A DNA stretch of 64,000 nucleotides from NCBI GenBank assembly GCA_025370075.1, contig CP073016.1:4402001-4466000 (forward strand). The letters are read 5' to 3'. The notes under the pieces were generated by a model. The model saw only the letters and a program-made list of their open reading frames with translations. It searched no databases and was not told the DNA's origin. Positions within the stretch are counted from its first letter, which is position 1. The number at the start of each line of letters is the position of its first letter. Shown piece after piece: positions 24,765 through 34,511 of the stretch. Source of the stretch: Chryseotalea sp. WA131a. GTDB taxonomy: Bacteria > Bacteroidota > Bacteroidia > Cytophagales > Cyclobacteriaceae. Position numbers and translations under genes: made by a program.

Positions 24765-26204
24765 TTATAGGGCTACCATTCTTTCAAAACGATTTCTTCG
24801 ATACACCCACGCGCTTCCTGAAACCGTCAGTGTTAAAAAGAAAAGAAGGCCCATCAAATCTGCATTGTAGTGTGAAGGCACTTGAGCCGAAGAATAGCTG
24901 TGCGTTGGCAAAGAACTAAAGTCTTCTGCGCGCATCTTTTCATTGTTAAACATCCGTGGAATAAAATAGTGGCGCCACGTATCGGCAAATGCAATCACTT
25001 GATTCCGAAAGTCGGTGTAATGCGCTGGTGAAGTTCCGGCCAGATCATTCAACCCGTCTTGCAACAAAATAGCGGGCGACAAAAAACGAAGTCGATTGAC
25101 CCAGCTTTGTTGTTTATTCAGCGCTTCATTATAATCATCCAACACAGGTTGTACCGACTGGTTGATTACATCGCTAGCAGCAAAGTTTCCCAGCCACCAA
25201 CTATACTGGTTTTGCTCAGTCGTATCTTTCGGGGCATATTCCGGATGCTCCCGATAATACATTTTCAGTATTTCATCCGCCTTTTTCTCCGCCAATGCTT
25301 TTGCCTCCCGATACTCATGAATCATAATGGTGCGCGATGGCACTGGATAAAAGGAGTTTGTCGTTTGCGAAATAATGGACGGGATCAAAAGCACAAACAC
25401 AACCCACACAGCTATTAATGTCACCGCATTGCTGCCGGATGAGTTCCCCAACAGGTTTATTAAAAACGAAATCAAGAACCAAAAAAAGATATACACGGTG
25501 ACGAGCAGAATTAATTTCGTTGCTGCTCCCATATTACCCAACCAGTCAATATCAAAAATGGTCAATGAAATAAGAATAGAGACAACAACAATACTGGTGA
25601 GAATAAAAAAGCGGAGTAATAGCTTCCCAAATAGCCATTGGTACAAGGATATGGGCTGTGCCAACGTCAAGCGCAACACACCCGATTCTTTCTCGGACGA
25701 AAGCACGTTGTAACTAAACCCCAACACCAGCAACGGAAGCAAGTAGATGCAAACGAAAGCCAGATCAAAACTGCCAAACAAAAGTTGAACGGGATTTGAG
25801 AGTTCCGAGAAGCCGAGTGTGTATGCCTCGCCATAAATTTTTGGTTTTGCATAATGTGTAAACAAGTCGCTTTGGCCGGTAGAAACAACTGCCAGTGGCT
25901 GTGCATCCATGGCGACAACACGTGGAGCACTCCACCCAATGTTATCCAATGCACGTGGGTCTTTCCATGCCTCGGGTGCCGGTTTTAGATTTTTGTTAAG
26001 CGAGTCTATATCGGCCGCCATCTTCCGATCCAGCTTCACCATTTTTTCCTTTTCTTTGGTAATGCTAGCCATACGATCCCCCACTTTTTCCTTTCCATTG
26101 CGCACAGCAAACACGGTGATGCCCAAAAATAAAATCAGCAGAATCATCACCCATCTGTCGCGTAGCAAGTTGAGCCATTCGTATTTGATTGTATGGTTTA
26201 ACAT
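24765..26204 (-). CDS. ABC-2 type permease (DUF3526-like), module 2 b-subunit
   Basis: 479 aa. An N-terminal helix (MILLILFLGITVFAVR) is followed by a large extracytoplasmic loop (about 40-160) and then five or so helices, including FDLAFVCIYLLPLLVLGFSY. The cytoplasmic NVLSSEKESGVLRLTLAQ motif is typical of ABC-2 permeases. It is paralogous to the 28398-29744 permease (shared LGFVxIYLxPLxVxxFxxN and SEEKExGxxRL). It should pair with the 26240-27655 permease and the 27669-28367 ATPase. Confidence 0.85.
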   Translation of the reverse strand: MLNHTIKYEWLNLLRDRWVMILLILFLGITVFAVRNGKEKVGDRMASITKEKEKMVKLDRKMAADIDSLNKNLKPAPEAWKDPRALDNIGWSAPRVVAMDAQPLAVVSTGQSDLFTHYAKPKIYGEAYTLGFSELSNPVQLLFGSFDLAFVCIYLLPLLVLGFSYNVLSSEKESGVLRLTLAQPISLYQWLFGKLLLRFFILTSIVVVSILISLTIFDIDWLGNMGAATKLILLVTVYIFFWFLISFLINLLGNSSGSNAVTLIAVWVVFVLLIPSIISQTTNSFYPVPSRTIMIHEYREAKALAEKKADEILKMYYREHPEYAPKDTTEQNQYSWWLGNFAASDVINQSVQPVLDDYNEALNKQQSWVNRLRFLSPAILLQDGLNDLAGTSPAHYTDFRNQVIAFADTWRHYFIPRMFNNEKMRAEDFSSLPTHSYSSAQVPSHYNADLMGLLFFLTLTVSGSAWVYRRNRFERMVAL

Positions 26205-26239
26205 AATTTTTCGATTTACGATTTGAAGGTTTCTTGATG

Positions 26240-27655
26240 CTAGATTGTTTTCATTTTAGTAACCGCTCCGTACAATGCGGCAAAGGAGAGCAACAGCCAT
26301 GCTAACAAGGTGATGAGATTACTCGTGTTCTGACGGATCACAGTGGTGTACGCAGCCGGCTCATATTGAAAGTCAGGCACCGAAGACCACAGTTTGTCAT
26401 CGGCCAGATAATCCCAATCTCCGTATTTTGAATTGGCCGCCATATCGCCATTCATTTTTCCCACCAATTCAATGCGGTAGTTTTCAGCTGCGTTGGCGAA
26501 ATCCCAATGCGAGGTGTAGTCTGTGCGGCAAATGGCCATCGACAAAAAGCGGGTAGGCAAAAATGGTGAGAGCGCAGCCGTGCTGCGATAAACGTTGGTT
26601 TGATTCACATACGTGTCTTTCAACAATTGATAATGCTTGAAATAAATATCAGCAGTATGCTTCTCGCCTTCCTGCATCAAAAAGCCATCCCAGTTGAAGG
26701 GCAATTGCTGCACACTGTCAACTCCATATTTTTTTAACGTTTCTTCTTCCAGCATCTTGGCTTCAGTGTTCCACGGATTGTGTCCATCCAATCCTTTCTT
26801 TTTGTCAACCGCAATCTGTTCTTCAAATTCCACTTGCGTGGGATACGGGTACAGTTTATCCGCAATGGCGGTTGAAATCTTGGGCATCGCTAAACACGAT
26901 ACCATCCAAATTCCCAGCAATGTCACGAACGCTACGTTTGATTTTTTAAAAAGAGAGGAAACAAACAGGGTGATGTTGATGAACACTGCATAATAGATCA
27001 GGTAAACGCCAAACAGGAGGGTGAGCGCCCAAAAACTAAACTGCCCGTAATCTTTGATGTTGGCTAAAAACAAAGCGGCCAACACATATACAGGAATAGC
27101 GATGAACAAAACTGGGAGAAATAGGCCCAACCATTTTCCCATTGTTAATTTCCACGTGCTCACGCCCTGACTTTTCAATAATCGTAACGTGCCACTTTCG
27201 CGCTCGCGCGTGAAGGCATTGAACCCGATCAGAATAATAAAAAGTGGAACGATGAAGATCAGCACGAAATCAGGTGTGAGATCACCAAAGCGCGACAGGG
27301 CGGTTTGATCTTGTGCGGCCGCATATTGTGCTTCGTTGCGTTTATGTGCTTCCAGATAAATGCTTACACCCGTGTATTTATCTACGCCATTATCGATCAA
27401 CGAAAGCGGATACTTTGGTTTGAATGCATAGGTGCCGTAGTGCGCTGCCGAGTGCGGATTTTTTTGTCCCTGTTCCATCCACTCGCTGCGTGCATTTTTT
27501 TTGGCTTCGCTGTGCTGGGCATTGACCGATGTGTAGTAGCTTTTGCTGACAAACAAGGCGGCCAGCAACAAAGCAAAAAGGGTGATGGCCGTAATCCGAA
27601 AGCGTCCCTCCCGACCGATTTCTGTGAGCTCTTTGCGTGCGATTTTAAAAATCAT
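26240..27655 (-). CDS. ABC-2 type permease (DUF3526), module 2 a-subunit
   Basis: 471 aa. The start is typical (MIFKIARKELTEIGREGRFR). A first helix is followed by the periplasmic DUF3526 loop with SAAHYGTYAFKPKYPLSLID. The FIVPLFIILIGFNAFTRERESGTLRLLKSQG motif (residues in two adjacent stretches) and several C-terminal helices follow. It is paralogous to 29747-31192 (HYGxFAFxxKxPLS; FLEAHK). The gap to the ATPase gene is 13 bp and to the b-subunit 35 bp. Substrate is inferred from context, not from sequence. Confidence 0.87.
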   Translation of the reverse strand: MIFKIARKELTEIGREGRFRITAITLFALLLAALFVSKSYYTSVNAQHSEAKKNARSEWMEQGQKNPHSAAHYGTYAFKPKYPLSLIDNGVDKYTGVSIYLEAHKRNEAQYAAAQDQTALSRFGDLTPDFVLIFIVPLFIILIGFNAFTRERESGTLRLLKSQGVSTWKLTMGKWLGLFLPVLFIAIPVYVLAALFLANIKDYGQFSFWALTLLFGVYLIYYAVFINITLFVSSLFKKSNVAFVTLLGIWMVSCLAMPKISTAIADKLYPYPTQVEFEEQIAVDKKKGLDGHNPWNTEAKMLEEETLKKYGVDSVQQLPFNWDGFLMQEGEKHTADIYFKHYQLLKDTYVNQTNVYRSTAALSPFLPTRFLSMAICRTDYTSHWDFANAAENYRIELVGKMNGDMAANSKYGDWDYLADDKLWSSVPDFQYEPAAYTTVIRQNTSNLITLLAWLLLSFAALYGAVTKMKTI

Positions 27656-27668
27656 AGTCAGTTACCTT

Positions 27669-28367
27669 TTAATTCATGTGTTTCAAATACAGTTTTTCTA
27701 AGTCCGTATGGTTGATTTGATCGGTGGTAAGTTGTTCTACTAAACTTCCTTCGCGCATCATGCCAATGTGCGTGCCCGTTTCTTTGGCTCGGAAAAGATC
27801 ATGCGTGGCCATCAGCGTAGCCACTCCTTTCTTGCTTAGTTTGGTCAGCAATTCCGAAAACTCGTTGCTTGCTTTCGGGTCTAATCCGGAAGTAGGTTCG
27901 TCCAACAGCAGCACTTGCGCGTCTTTCGCCAGCGCCAATGCAATACCAACTTTCTGGCGCATCCCTTTGGAGTAGGTAGAAATTCTCTTGTCGTGTGCAT
28001 CGGCTTGCAAGCCGGCTTCCGTTAAGAATTTCAGAAATTCCTCTTTCGGATATTTTTTGTTGGCAAGCCCGCTGAAATATTCGAGGTTCTCTAATCCCGA
28101 CAAATTCGGATAGAGCATCAGATTCTCCGGAATGTAGGTCAGTAGTTTTTTAGTCTCAATCGGTTCTTTCACCACATCTTTTTCTCCAATCAATGCCTGA
28201 CCTCCGGATGGTTGAATGAAATTGAGAAAGAGGTTGATCGTAGTGGTTTTACCTGCGCCATTCGCGCCAAGCAGGCAATAGATATCTCCTTTATTTACAG
28301 TAAAGCTGGTTGGCTTCAGTGCTTCTTTGCCTTGATACGTTTTGCTAAGTTGTTTTGCTTCTAGCAT
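27669..28367 (-). CDS. ABC transporter ATPase, module 2
   Basis: 232 aa. Walker A is GANGAGKTTTIN, signature YSKGMRQKVGIALAL, Walker B VLLLDEPTSGLDP and H-loop MATHDLF. It is close in sequence to the 33713-34408 ATPase, with identical motif blocks (YCLLGANGAGKTTTINLFL in both). It is followed by its two permease genes, so each ATPase heads its own module. The domain class is that of ABC-2 (export or conformational-work) transporters. Confidence 0.92.
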   Translation of the reverse strand: MLEAKQLSKTYQGKEALKPTSFTVNKGDIYCLLGANGAGKTTTINLFLNFIQPSGGQALIGEKDVVKEPIETKKLLTYIPENLMLYPNLSGLENLEYFSGLANKKYPKEEFLKFLTEAGLQADAHDKRISTYSKGMRQKVGIALALAKDAQVLLLDEPTSGLDPKASNEFSELLTKLSKKGVATLMATHDLFRAKETGTHIGMMREGSLVEQLTTDQINHTDLEKLYLKHMN

Positions 28368-28397
28368 ATCTTTATTTTTTTTGATTTATTTTCGATG

Positions 28398-29744
28398 TCA
28401 TGCATCATTCGTTTTTCTAAAATTGAAAACACCCCAACTCGCTAATCCAAAGGTTAGCAAGAATAAGGGCAGCAGAGCGAACGTAATGTTTATATTGTTT
28501 TCTGCTCGTGTGTATTCGGGCTTGAACTTCTTCCAGTCTTCACTTTTCACGGGAGCATTTTCAAAGATTTTTGGGTAGAAATAAAGCCTCAGCCGTTCGT
28601 GAAATTCTGTAATTTGGTCAAGTAGTTGAAGGTGACTGCTCAAACTTGTGCGTGCAATGTCATTGAAAAGCAATTGGGTGTGCATGGTTGGTATGACAGT
28701 GGCCAACCACCTGCTGGCGTTTTCGCGCTGCTTGATTTTCGCCCGCATCGCAATACGCTCTTTCAACGATTCATCATCTCCCATTTGTTGCATGGCATAG
28801 TACCACGTCCAGTTAAAAGTTTCTTGTGGCACTCCGTATTTTTTAAACTGTGGGTAATGTGTATAAAACTTATCCATGGTTATCTTCTTATCCATGTCCC
28901 ACTTTTCATGATACCCCTCACGCTGCTTCACCATCGCTGCGAGCGATTCGGGCACCGGATAAAGATTAGCTACATAATTGTTCACCGAGGCAGGCAATAG
29001 AACAGCGAGTATTAACCATGCTGAAAGCAAGGTGAGTGCATTGAAACTGGAATTCCGTTGAAAAGAAACAACCCAGAAGCAAAAGGCAAACCAAAATGCC
29101 GTGTAGAATATGGCTACCAAAATAAATGCGATCAGTTGCCTGTTGACCGGTAGCGACAAAATAAGATATGCGAGGAGTAGAATACCTCCTAGCATGCAAT
29201 AGGTCAGCAACATCCTTACAGATAGTTTCATCCATAAAAACCGAAGGGTCGAATTGCTTTGAACGGCAATCAAACGCCAGGTTCCTGCTTCTTTCTCTTC
29301 GGAAAGCAAATTGAACACGAACGCAATGACGACCAATGGGAACAGATAAATGATTACAAACCCAAGATCCAAATTTCCTGATTGTAAGTTTGAAGGGTTG
29401 TTTAAATCCGTGTCATGTAATTGTGCCTCCAGCGTGCGAATAGTTACACTTTGTAAACTTGGGTTCACATCCCGTTGTCCAATCGACAAGCCGGCAATTC
29501 TATCAGGTTGGTCAATTAATGTAAACCGAAGATAGTAGAGCAACAAGCCCATCTCCGTATGCAGTTCAACGTTGCGCGCGATGTGCGCTTGTTGATGCTG
29601 TGTTACATTCGCCAATGTGCGTTCTTGTTTTTGTAAAAATTGTTTTCCAATCAATACACTCATAATGCCTAACGCCAATAGCAAGAGCAGAGATAGCTGC
29701 ACTACTTTTGAACGAATGAATTGTTTTGCGATCAATACATACAT
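28398..29744 (-). CDS. ABC-2 type permease (DUF3526-like), module 1 b-subunit
   Basis: 448 aa from the ATG at 29744 (MYVLIAKQFIRSKVVQLSLL), which lies 2 bp after the previous stop; the frame extends to 29807 but would overlap the upstream gene. An N-terminal helix and a long outer loop precede LDLGFVIIYLFPLVVIAFVF and the NLLSEEKEAGTWRL motif, and four more helices follow. It is a paralogue of 24765-26204. Confidence 0.84.
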   Translation of the reverse strand: MYVLIAKQFIRSKVVQLSLLLLLALGIMSVLIGKQFLQKQERTLANVTQHQQAHIARNVELHTEMGLLLYYLRFTLIDQPDRIAGLSIGQRDVNPSLQSVTIRTLEAQLHDTDLNNPSNLQSGNLDLGFVIIYLFPLVVIAFVFNLLSEEKEAGTWRLIAVQSNSTLRFLWMKLSVRMLLTYCMLGGILLLAYLILSLPVNRQLIAFILVAIFYTAFWFAFCFWVVSFQRNSSFNALTLLSAWLILAVLLPASVNNYVANLYPVPESLAAMVKQREGYHEKWDMDKKITMDKFYTHYPQFKKYGVPQETFNWTWYYAMQQMGDDESLKERIAMRAKIKQRENASRWLATVIPTMHTQLLFNDIARTSLSSHLQLLDQITEFHERLRLYFYPKIFENAPVKSEDWKKFKPEYTRAENNINITFALLPLFLLTFGLASWGVFNFRKTNDA

Positions 29745-29746
29745 AC

Positions 29747-31192
29747 CTACAACGTTTTTACTTTTTTTGAAACGTAGACAATTAACATGAATGAAAATGC
29801 AGACCACATCAATAGAGCTGTTATTGTGAGGTATTCATTTCGGAGTGCGGATGAAGTGGTGACAAATCGATAGTTGAAGTCTGGGAACTCTTTCCAGTGT
29901 TCGTGACTAATAGTATAAGGTTTGTCGGTGGGACTTAATTTCACATTGCTGATATAGCGCATTTGTAGTTCATTCATTTTTTGCGCCAGTTGATAGCGGT
30001 ATGCTTCGGCCTGTTTTTGAAAGTGGATATAAGATTCAAAATCCGTTCCCGACAAGGCCATTGATAGGTAATGAATAGCTGCGTAGGGATCGACAAAGCC
30101 CATGAAGCGGGAAAAGCTGTTTTGCATTTCATATACCTTCAATAAGTTTGAAAATTCTCGCGTGTAAATGGCTGAACTGATTCGTTCGCCCTCACGCATC
30201 ACAAAACCACTGTAGTTGAAAGGTAGTTTATGAACAGAATCCACTCCGTGTGCGCGCAATACGGAGTCTTTTAAAGCAACATAGTGTGGGTCGTCTGGGT
30301 TATGGCTGTCACCTTCTTTTACCAACTGTTTCTCTATGGTCGTTTCAAATTCTATTTTAGAAGGTGACCGGTAAACATAACCTCCTATAGCTTGCGTGGT
30401 TTTGGGCAGGACGATGAAAAATACAAGCCATATTGCCAACAGCTTCATGAGTGCGTGGTTAGAGGTGTGGCTAGTAGCCGATACCAATACCGTGAACACA
30501 CATAGAATTTGAAAGAACACCAAGTAGCTTGCCATCAAGACCAAGTAGCGTAGCCATGTATCGGTGGTCAAGGCAATTTCGGCACTTACTAGCAAAACAA
30601 GTGTTACTATGCCTAAGGGTATAAAAAAGAGCAATGCCAAACTCATCAGTCCCAGCGATTTCCCCACCAGCAACTCGCCCCAACTTACACCTTGCATCAA
30701 CAGTACTTTCAGTGTTCCATTTTCTCTTTCTACAGCTACAGCAGCAAATCCTAAAAAGAAAACAACAAGGGGAACAATAATTTGCAAGATCATCGCTAGG
30801 CTGATCTCGCCAAAGCGCAATAACCCTGTAGAAAAACTTGCTTCCGAAAAGTTGACCGTATTTTGTTTGTGAGCTTCCAGAAAAACGGCATTGCCTGCAT
30901 AGCTCTCCATCCCCACATCAAACATGCTGAGTGGATGCTTAAGGCGAAATGCAAAAGCGCCATAGTGCGCCATGCGATGCGGATGTTTATCTGGATTGTT
31001 CTCCCATCCTTGCCTTGCTTGTTGTTGATAATGAAGACGGATAGTGTTTTGAATTCGGTAGGTTTGCCAACCACTATAGGCAGCATAACCAGTTATTGTT
31101 GCCATAGCCAATAGCAACACATAAAAGGCTGTTGACTGAAAGCCATTTTTCCAAAACTGAATTGCCAGCAAGGATACTTTTTGACCCCTCAT
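29747..31192 (-). CDS. ABC-2 type permease (DUF3526), module 1 a-subunit
   Basis: 481 aa. It has an N-terminal helix (TAFYVLLLAMATITGYAAY) and a DUF3526 loop with RMAHYGAFAFRLKHPLSMFD and AVFLEAHKQNTVNF. The VPLVVFFLGFAAVAVERENG motif and C-terminal helices follow. It begins 5 bp after the TonB-receptor stop codon and ends 2 bp before its partner permease. That tight coupling of an outer-membrane receptor with an inner-membrane ABC pair supports a joint transport pathway. Confidence 0.86.
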   Translation of the reverse strand: MRGQKVSLLAIQFWKNGFQSTAFYVLLLAMATITGYAAYSGWQTYRIQNTIRLHYQQQARQGWENNPDKHPHRMAHYGAFAFRLKHPLSMFDVGMESYAGNAVFLEAHKQNTVNFSEASFSTGLLRFGEISLAMILQIIVPLVVFFLGFAAVAVERENGTLKVLLMQGVSWGELLVGKSLGLMSLALLFFIPLGIVTLVLLVSAEIALTTDTWLRYLVLMASYLVFFQILCVFTVLVSATSHTSNHALMKLLAIWLVFFIVLPKTTQAIGGYVYRSPSKIEFETTIEKQLVKEGDSHNPDDPHYVALKDSVLRAHGVDSVHKLPFNYSGFVMREGERISSAIYTREFSNLLKVYEMQNSFSRFMGFVDPYAAIHYLSMALSGTDFESYIHFQKQAEAYRYQLAQKMNELQMRYISNVKLSPTDKPYTISHEHWKEFPDFNYRFVTTSSALRNEYLTITALLMWSAFSFMLIVYVSKKVKTL

Positions 31193-31197
31193 AGTAG

Positions 31198-33699
31198 TTA
31201 AAATTTATAAGTAGCGGTGAGCATAAAATTTCGAGGTGCGCCAGGAAACAAGCGCAAATAATTTTGGGCGCCAATCCAATACGTAGTATCTAACACATTA
31301 TTGATGTTAAGGGCCAATTGCATGTTTGCTTTTACGGGTGTATAATAAATCGCCATATCCATAATTGTATATGCGGGCACTTCAAATGCGCGAGTAAACC
31401 AAGGTACTTTGCTACTGCTGTATTGTACCCCTAGCCCGATACCTAAATCTCGCAAAATGGTTTTTCGCGAAAAATTGTATCGAGTCCATAGATTGGCGCT
31501 GTTCGAAGGTGTATTTTCTTTGCGCTGATCGACCAGTGCTACATTGGCGTCATTAAGAATACGTGCATCAATGTAACTATACGAAGCGTTGACTTGCCAA
31601 TTAGGTAATATGTACCCTGCCATCTCCCATTCAAACCCGCGGCTTCTATCCGCTCCGCGCTGCACCAACGAATCTGGAAAAGCAGGTACGTTGGCATTTA
31701 TAAGAATATTTTTTTGGTTGATTTCGTATGCTGATACCGTCATGGTAATGCGGTCGTTGAAAAATGTCCCCTTGCCACCAACTTCTTTCAAATCACTGAT
31801 AAGCGGCTTGAACCTAGATGCGGAGGTAGGAGTCCAAAAGAATGCGCTCGTGTTAGGCATGAGTGTAACTGTATTGCTTTGAGGCTGGTAGCCTTCCAAG
31901 TAGGTAGCATACACGTTTACCTGTTTAGTTACTTCATAGGTAAGACCAATTCGAGGAATTAAAGCCGTGTTGGTAAAAGACCTCTCATTCGGTGCTTTGT
32001 AATTGGTAATGTCTTCAAACCATTCGTTTCTTAAACTTACTAGTGCTGAAAATTTGCCCAACTTAAATTGTTCTTGAATATAGAGAGCACTGGTGGTCGT
32101 TAATGCTGAAGGTATTGCTGTTCTGGATCCAATTACATAGTCATTTACATTTCGGATAGTGTACGAAGGATTGCTGAGATTGAAATGGTTGACGTTGGGC
32201 CTTGGCATCGTGACACCGTCAATCACCACGGTTTGATAATTTGCAGCATTCGCCAAGACAAACGAATTGGCAACCGTGCCATTGTTTAGCAAAAATCCGC
32301 GTGCATCATTTTGACCACCTCCCTTCGTCTTATTCCAACTGCTGTAATCAAAGCCAACTAACAATTTATTGGATGCTTTGCCTGTATTGAAGTCAAAATT
32401 GAGATATGCATTCAGGTTATTGACATCCCAAAATTGCTGCCGTTGAATAAATCGCATAGCGGCCAGGTTATTGACGGGTTGATTGTTAATATCTACAGCA
32501 AAGGCATTCGTAGTACGGTGTTCTTGAAGATTTTCTGTCCAGGTTTGTTTCATGTAAGAAGCGTTGAAACTAATGCGGTCAGTAAACTTGTGCGCAAGGC
32601 TTGTCATAATAATAAGTTCTGTTGATTTGAAAAAATCATTAGAAGCACCTAAATTCAAACTAATCGGTGTGCTGTTTAAATTCGTAACACCAGCAGTAGC
32701 TCCGAAAATTGGTTGCCCCCTATCCAGTGTGCCATTGCTATTACTATAAATCATTTCTGCATTAATGGCAGTTTTGTTGTCAGGGATGTAACTGATGGAA
32801 GGCGAAATAAGAAAAGCATTGTTTTTCACTAAGTCCCGATACGATCGTGCCTCTTGCAGTCCTCCATTTATTCGGTAGAGCAATGTTTTGGAATCATTCA
32901 AAGAGCCGGTGAAGTCCAGCGTTGACCGAATTGTGCTGAAACTCCCCACACTCATACTTATTTCTTTGCGGTCGGTGGCAAGCGGTTTCTTTGTGACCAT
33001 ATTGATACTTCCACCTGGATCAACACTTGAGAATGTAACCGAAGCCGGCCCTTTTAAAACCTCCACACGTTCGATATTGGACGTGATAGGTTGCAGAAAA
33101 TAGTATTGTCTTGTTCGCATTCCATTAATGATTTGGCCTTCTTCGTTTTGGCTGATGCCCCGTATATTGTATTGGTTGTAAAAACTGGAAGGAGCGACAC
33201 CACTTACAATCTTCACGGCATCCGCCAATTGAAATGCCTGCCGATCGGCAATTAATTCTTTTGTAATTGTTGATAAGGATTGTGGTAAGTCCTTATTCTT
33301 GATGGCGGTTTTGGTTGCTGAAAAGGAATAATCGCTTGTGTAGTCACGATCCAGACGGCCGGAAACCTCTACTGTCTGCAACTCTTGTGTATACTCCGTC
33401 AGCGTTATAATCCCTAAATCATACACTTTGGCTGCTGAAAAAGAAAAGGACTTGATGTAAGGATCATACCCGATAAAGCGCACTTCCACATCATAAACCC
33501 CACCCTGTGGTATCTCTAACTTAAATATGCCTTCCGAATCAGTAGTAGTTCCTAGTGTATTGGTTCCGTCAGTTATCGATAGGTTCGCACCAACAATAGC
33601 ATTTTGAGATTGGTCAATCACTTTGCCTGTGATACTTATTTGAGATAGCCCCCAGTGGCTATAAATAACAAAAAGAAAAAACAGTAATTTTTGTTTCAT
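31198..33699 (-). CDS. TonB-dependent siderophore/metallophore-type receptor
   Basis: 833 aa. The signal peptide ends near HWGLSQ. A CarboxypepD-reg/DUF4480-like domain (ITGKVIDQSQNAIVGANLSI, about 22-105) is followed by the plug (SLSTITKELIADRQAFQLAD, YNIRGISQNEEGQIINGMR, IERVEVLKGPASVTFSSVDP). The 22-strand barrel ends ...RNFMLTATYKF with the terminal aromatic. The plug resembles FhuA/ferrichrome-type receptors (TIGR01783), so the ligand is probably a chelated metal. It sits between ATPase 1 and permease pair 1. Confidence 0.9.
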   Translation of the reverse strand: MKQKLLFFLFVIYSHWGLSQISITGKVIDQSQNAIVGANLSITDGTNTLGTTTDSEGIFKLEIPQGGVYDVEVRFIGYDPYIKSFSFSAAKVYDLGIITLTEYTQELQTVEVSGRLDRDYTSDYSFSATKTAIKNKDLPQSLSTITKELIADRQAFQLADAVKIVSGVAPSSFYNQYNIRGISQNEEGQIINGMRTRQYYFLQPITSNIERVEVLKGPASVTFSSVDPGGSINMVTKKPLATDRKEISMSVGSFSTIRSTLDFTGSLNDSKTLLYRINGGLQEARSYRDLVKNNAFLISPSISYIPDNKTAINAEMIYSNSNGTLDRGQPIFGATAGVTNLNSTPISLNLGASNDFFKSTELIIMTSLAHKFTDRISFNASYMKQTWTENLQEHRTTNAFAVDINNQPVNNLAAMRFIQRQQFWDVNNLNAYLNFDFNTGKASNKLLVGFDYSSWNKTKGGGQNDARGFLLNNGTVANSFVLANAANYQTVVIDGVTMPRPNVNHFNLSNPSYTIRNVNDYVIGSRTAIPSALTTTSALYIQEQFKLGKFSALVSLRNEWFEDITNYKAPNERSFTNTALIPRIGLTYEVTKQVNVYATYLEGYQPQSNTVTLMPNTSAFFWTPTSASRFKPLISDLKEVGGKGTFFNDRITMTVSAYEINQKNILINANVPAFPDSLVQRGADRSRGFEWEMAGYILPNWQVNASYSYIDARILNDANVALVDQRKENTPSNSANLWTRYNFSRKTILRDLGIGLGVQYSSSKVPWFTRAFEVPAYTIMDMAIYYTPVKANMQLALNINNVLDTTYWIGAQNYLRLFPGAPRNFMLTATYKF

Positions 33700-33712
33700 T
33701 GATATATAAGTT

Positions 33713-34408
33713 TTAAATGGTTTCTAAATAAAGTTGTTGTAGTTGGTTCGCGTTGATATCGCGCGTGGCTAGTGTGTGTACGAGCGATCCTTCTCTCATT
33801 ATGCCAATGTGTGTACCTACATTGACTGCGTTGAATAGGTCATGAGTTGCCATGAAGATTGACTTACCTTCTGAAGCCAGTTCCTTGCAGATTGTAGTAA
33901 ACTCAGCAGTTGCTTTTGGGTCAAGCCCGGAAGTGGGTTCATCCATAAAAATCACGTCTGCTTTTTTTGCCAAGGCAATGGCAATACCTACTTTTTGTCG
34001 CATACCTTTGGAGTAAGTAGATAGGCGACTGTTATGAGCAGATTGTGGCAGCCCCGCCTTCTTCAAAAAATGAGTCAACGCATCGGTTGAATATGCGAAT
34101 CCAGCCAACCTGCTGAAAAAGTCTAAGTTTTCGATGCCCGAAAAATTTCCATAGAGCTGCACCACCTCTGGAATGTAAGCGGTCATTTTTCGCGTAGCAG
34201 AGCCATTCATCTTCACTTCTATGTTGTTAATCAAAGCTTGGCCTCCGCTGGCTTCTATGAAACCCAGAAACAAATTGATCGTAGTGGTTTTACCTGCGCC
34301 ATTTGCGCCAAGCAGACAGTAAATGCTTCCGCGAGCTATTTTAAAGTTAATGCTATTTAGAGCTGTACGCCCATCATAGATTTTAGACAGATTGATTGCT
34401 TCTAACAT
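33713..34408 (-). CDS. ABC transporter ATPase, module 1
   Basis: 231 aa. Walker A is GANGAGKTTTIN, signature YSKGMRQKVGIAIAL, Walker B VIFMDEPTSGLDP and H-loop MATHDLF. It is separated by 13 bp from the TonB receptor that follows it. Its permeases are downstream of the receptor (29747-31192 and 28398-29744). It is a paralogue of 27669-28367, showing that the whole ATPase/permease/permease module was duplicated. Confidence 0.92.
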   Translation of the reverse strand: MLEAINLSKIYDGRTALNSINFKIARGSIYCLLGANGAGKTTTINLFLGFIEASGGQALINNIEVKMNGSATRKMTAYIPEVVQLYGNFSGIENLDFFSRLAGFAYSTDALTHFLKKAGLPQSAHNSRLSTYSKGMRQKVGIAIALAKKADVIFMDEPTSGLDPKATAEFTTICKELASEGKSIFMATHDLFNAVNVGTHIGIMREGSLVHTLATRDINANQLQQLYLETI

Positions 34409-34511
34409 AGAGTAAATTTTAGAAAATGAAATAAGGACAAAGTCAAATGTCTCAGAACAGCTGCTACATTGAGATTACTGCGCCCTTTAGTGGGCGATGA
34501 AGTAAAGGTGA

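Noticed and set aside
29744..29807. Extended N-terminus of the module 1 b-subunit permease
   Set aside because: It would overlap the upstream permease by 61 bp and add an unusual sequence; the ATG at 29744 fits the family start and operon spacing.
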